Assembly (NCBI GenBank): GCA_003566335.1
Contig: PXDR01000036.1
Location: 1 to 6,583 of the forward strand
Length of the DNA: 6,583 nucleotides
Source: Cyanobacteria bacterium T3Sed10_344R1
GTDB lineage: Bacteria; Cyanobacteriota; Cyanobacteriia; Phormidesmidales; Phormidesmidaceae
Direction of reading: 5' to 3'
In this document: positions 6,341 to 6,583 of the stretch, piece by piece
Layout of the letters: each line of letters begins with the position of its first letter
Position numbering within the stretch: the first letter of the stretch is position 1
Notes under the pieces: generated by a model
Database searches by the model: none
Told to the model about the DNA's origin: nothing
Seen by the model: only the letters and a program-made list of their open reading frames with translations
Program-made: the position numbers and the translations under genes

Positions 6341-6583
6341 GAGCCTATCCGAAAACCTCGGCTGAGCGAAATGTGATGACAGCACTGGCTAGCTGGAGAA
6401 AAGCTAGATTAGATAGTTGTCAGCTTTATTCTCCCATCGGATCAAGAGCCGTCTGAATCGATCCCTTCAGTCTCGGCATATTCTGCCAAGCCCGCCTGCC
6501 AAAAGCGGGCAAAGGTGCCATTAGCTTGCCACTCTTGAAAGCGGTCATGAACCGTGCTGGAGGCCCCTAAACTCTGGGGCAAA
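6341..6583 (-). mobile_element. IS5-family insertion sequence, internally deleted, continuing past right edge
   Basis: The left boundary is placed at GAGCCTATCCGAAAA (6341-6355), the style of end seen in IS5/IS1031-like elements, directly followed by the transposase C-terminus (stop at 6347-6345). CTAA just outside (6337-6340) is a candidate target duplication. The other end lies beyond the window, so neither the partner inverted repeat nor the second CTAA can be seen. The element interrupts the unknown gene to its left. Confidence 0.75.
6345..6582 (-). pseudogene. IS5-family transposase remnant with internal deletion and 5-bp duplication
   Basis: The rightmost 42 codons (6582-6457) read LPQSLGASSTVHDRFQEWQ and on to AEYAETEGID, the N-terminal third of an IS5/IS1031-type transposase. 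At ATCGATT (6462-6456) the text switches frame to the family's C-terminus, RFRRLLIRWENKADNYL. The two parts share this 7-mer region (family GID-W versus NRF), so roughly 170 central codons, including most of the DDE catalytic core, appear deleted. Further on, TAGATTAGAT (plus 6405-6414), a 5-bp tandem duplication, shifts the frame again. Removing one copy restores NYLAFLQLASAVITFRSAEVFG, split here as NYL plus AFLQLASAVITFRSAEVFG. The protein cannot be active. The N-terminus lies outside the window. The family assignment is from memory of the conserved ends. Confidence 0.78.

Overview
The window looks like chromosomal DNA of a cyanobacterium, probably a filamentous one of the Leptolyngbya/Nodosilinea kind. 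The lineage-level guess is inference. The cyanobacterial call rests on seven copies of the HIP1 octamer GCGATCGC (at 2314, 3027, 3417, 4348, 5333 and 6211, plus 2531), a count far above chance for 6.6 kb, and on protein relatives that are typical of that phylum.

Left part (1-1258, all minus strand): a small conserved hypothetical protein runs off the left edge (1-205). An fmdA-fmdB pair (formamidase/acetamidase and its zinc-ribbon partner) follows at 521-1258. fmdB is intact and starts at 889, not at the longer upstream start. fmdA has lost its middle: about 72 N-terminal codons are joined to the last 48 codons, with two extra bases that shift the frame. Two hairpins lie between fmdB and the edge gene.

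Non-coding block (1259-1776): it holds a long REP-like hairpin (1380-1428) inside a roughly 220-bp segment bounded by imperfect direct repeats. After it come a clean -10 box and an operator.

Central part (1740-5941, all plus strand): this is a zinc-homeostasis cluster. A COG0523 G3E GTPase (1777-2757) is followed by a WD40 beta-propeller protein (2844-3914), hemB (4048-5106) and folE (5291-5941). Two near-identical 15-bp operators of the Zur type (7-1-7, TGAtAATnATTATCA) sit just before the GTPase gene and just before hemB. The simplest reading is that low zinc releases Zur. The cell then makes a GTP-driven zinc chaperone plus two pathway enzymes: an aspartate-rich, zinc-independent HemB for tetrapyrroles and a zinc-dependent FolE for folate/pterins. 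FolE is a plausible client of the chaperone. The role of the WD40 protein is unknown. A Fur (iron) reading of the operators cannot be excluded from sequence alone.

Right part (5947-6583, minus strand): a decayed gene of unknown function converges on folE with only five bases between the stop codons. It has a one-base frameshift and is cut off by the end of an IS5-family insertion sequence that starts at 6341 and continues past the right edge. The IS transposase itself has an internal deletion joined at a short shared sequence and a frameshift from a 5-bp tandem duplication. The window therefore carries two internally deleted genes and one IS-truncated gene around an intact metal-responsive cluster.
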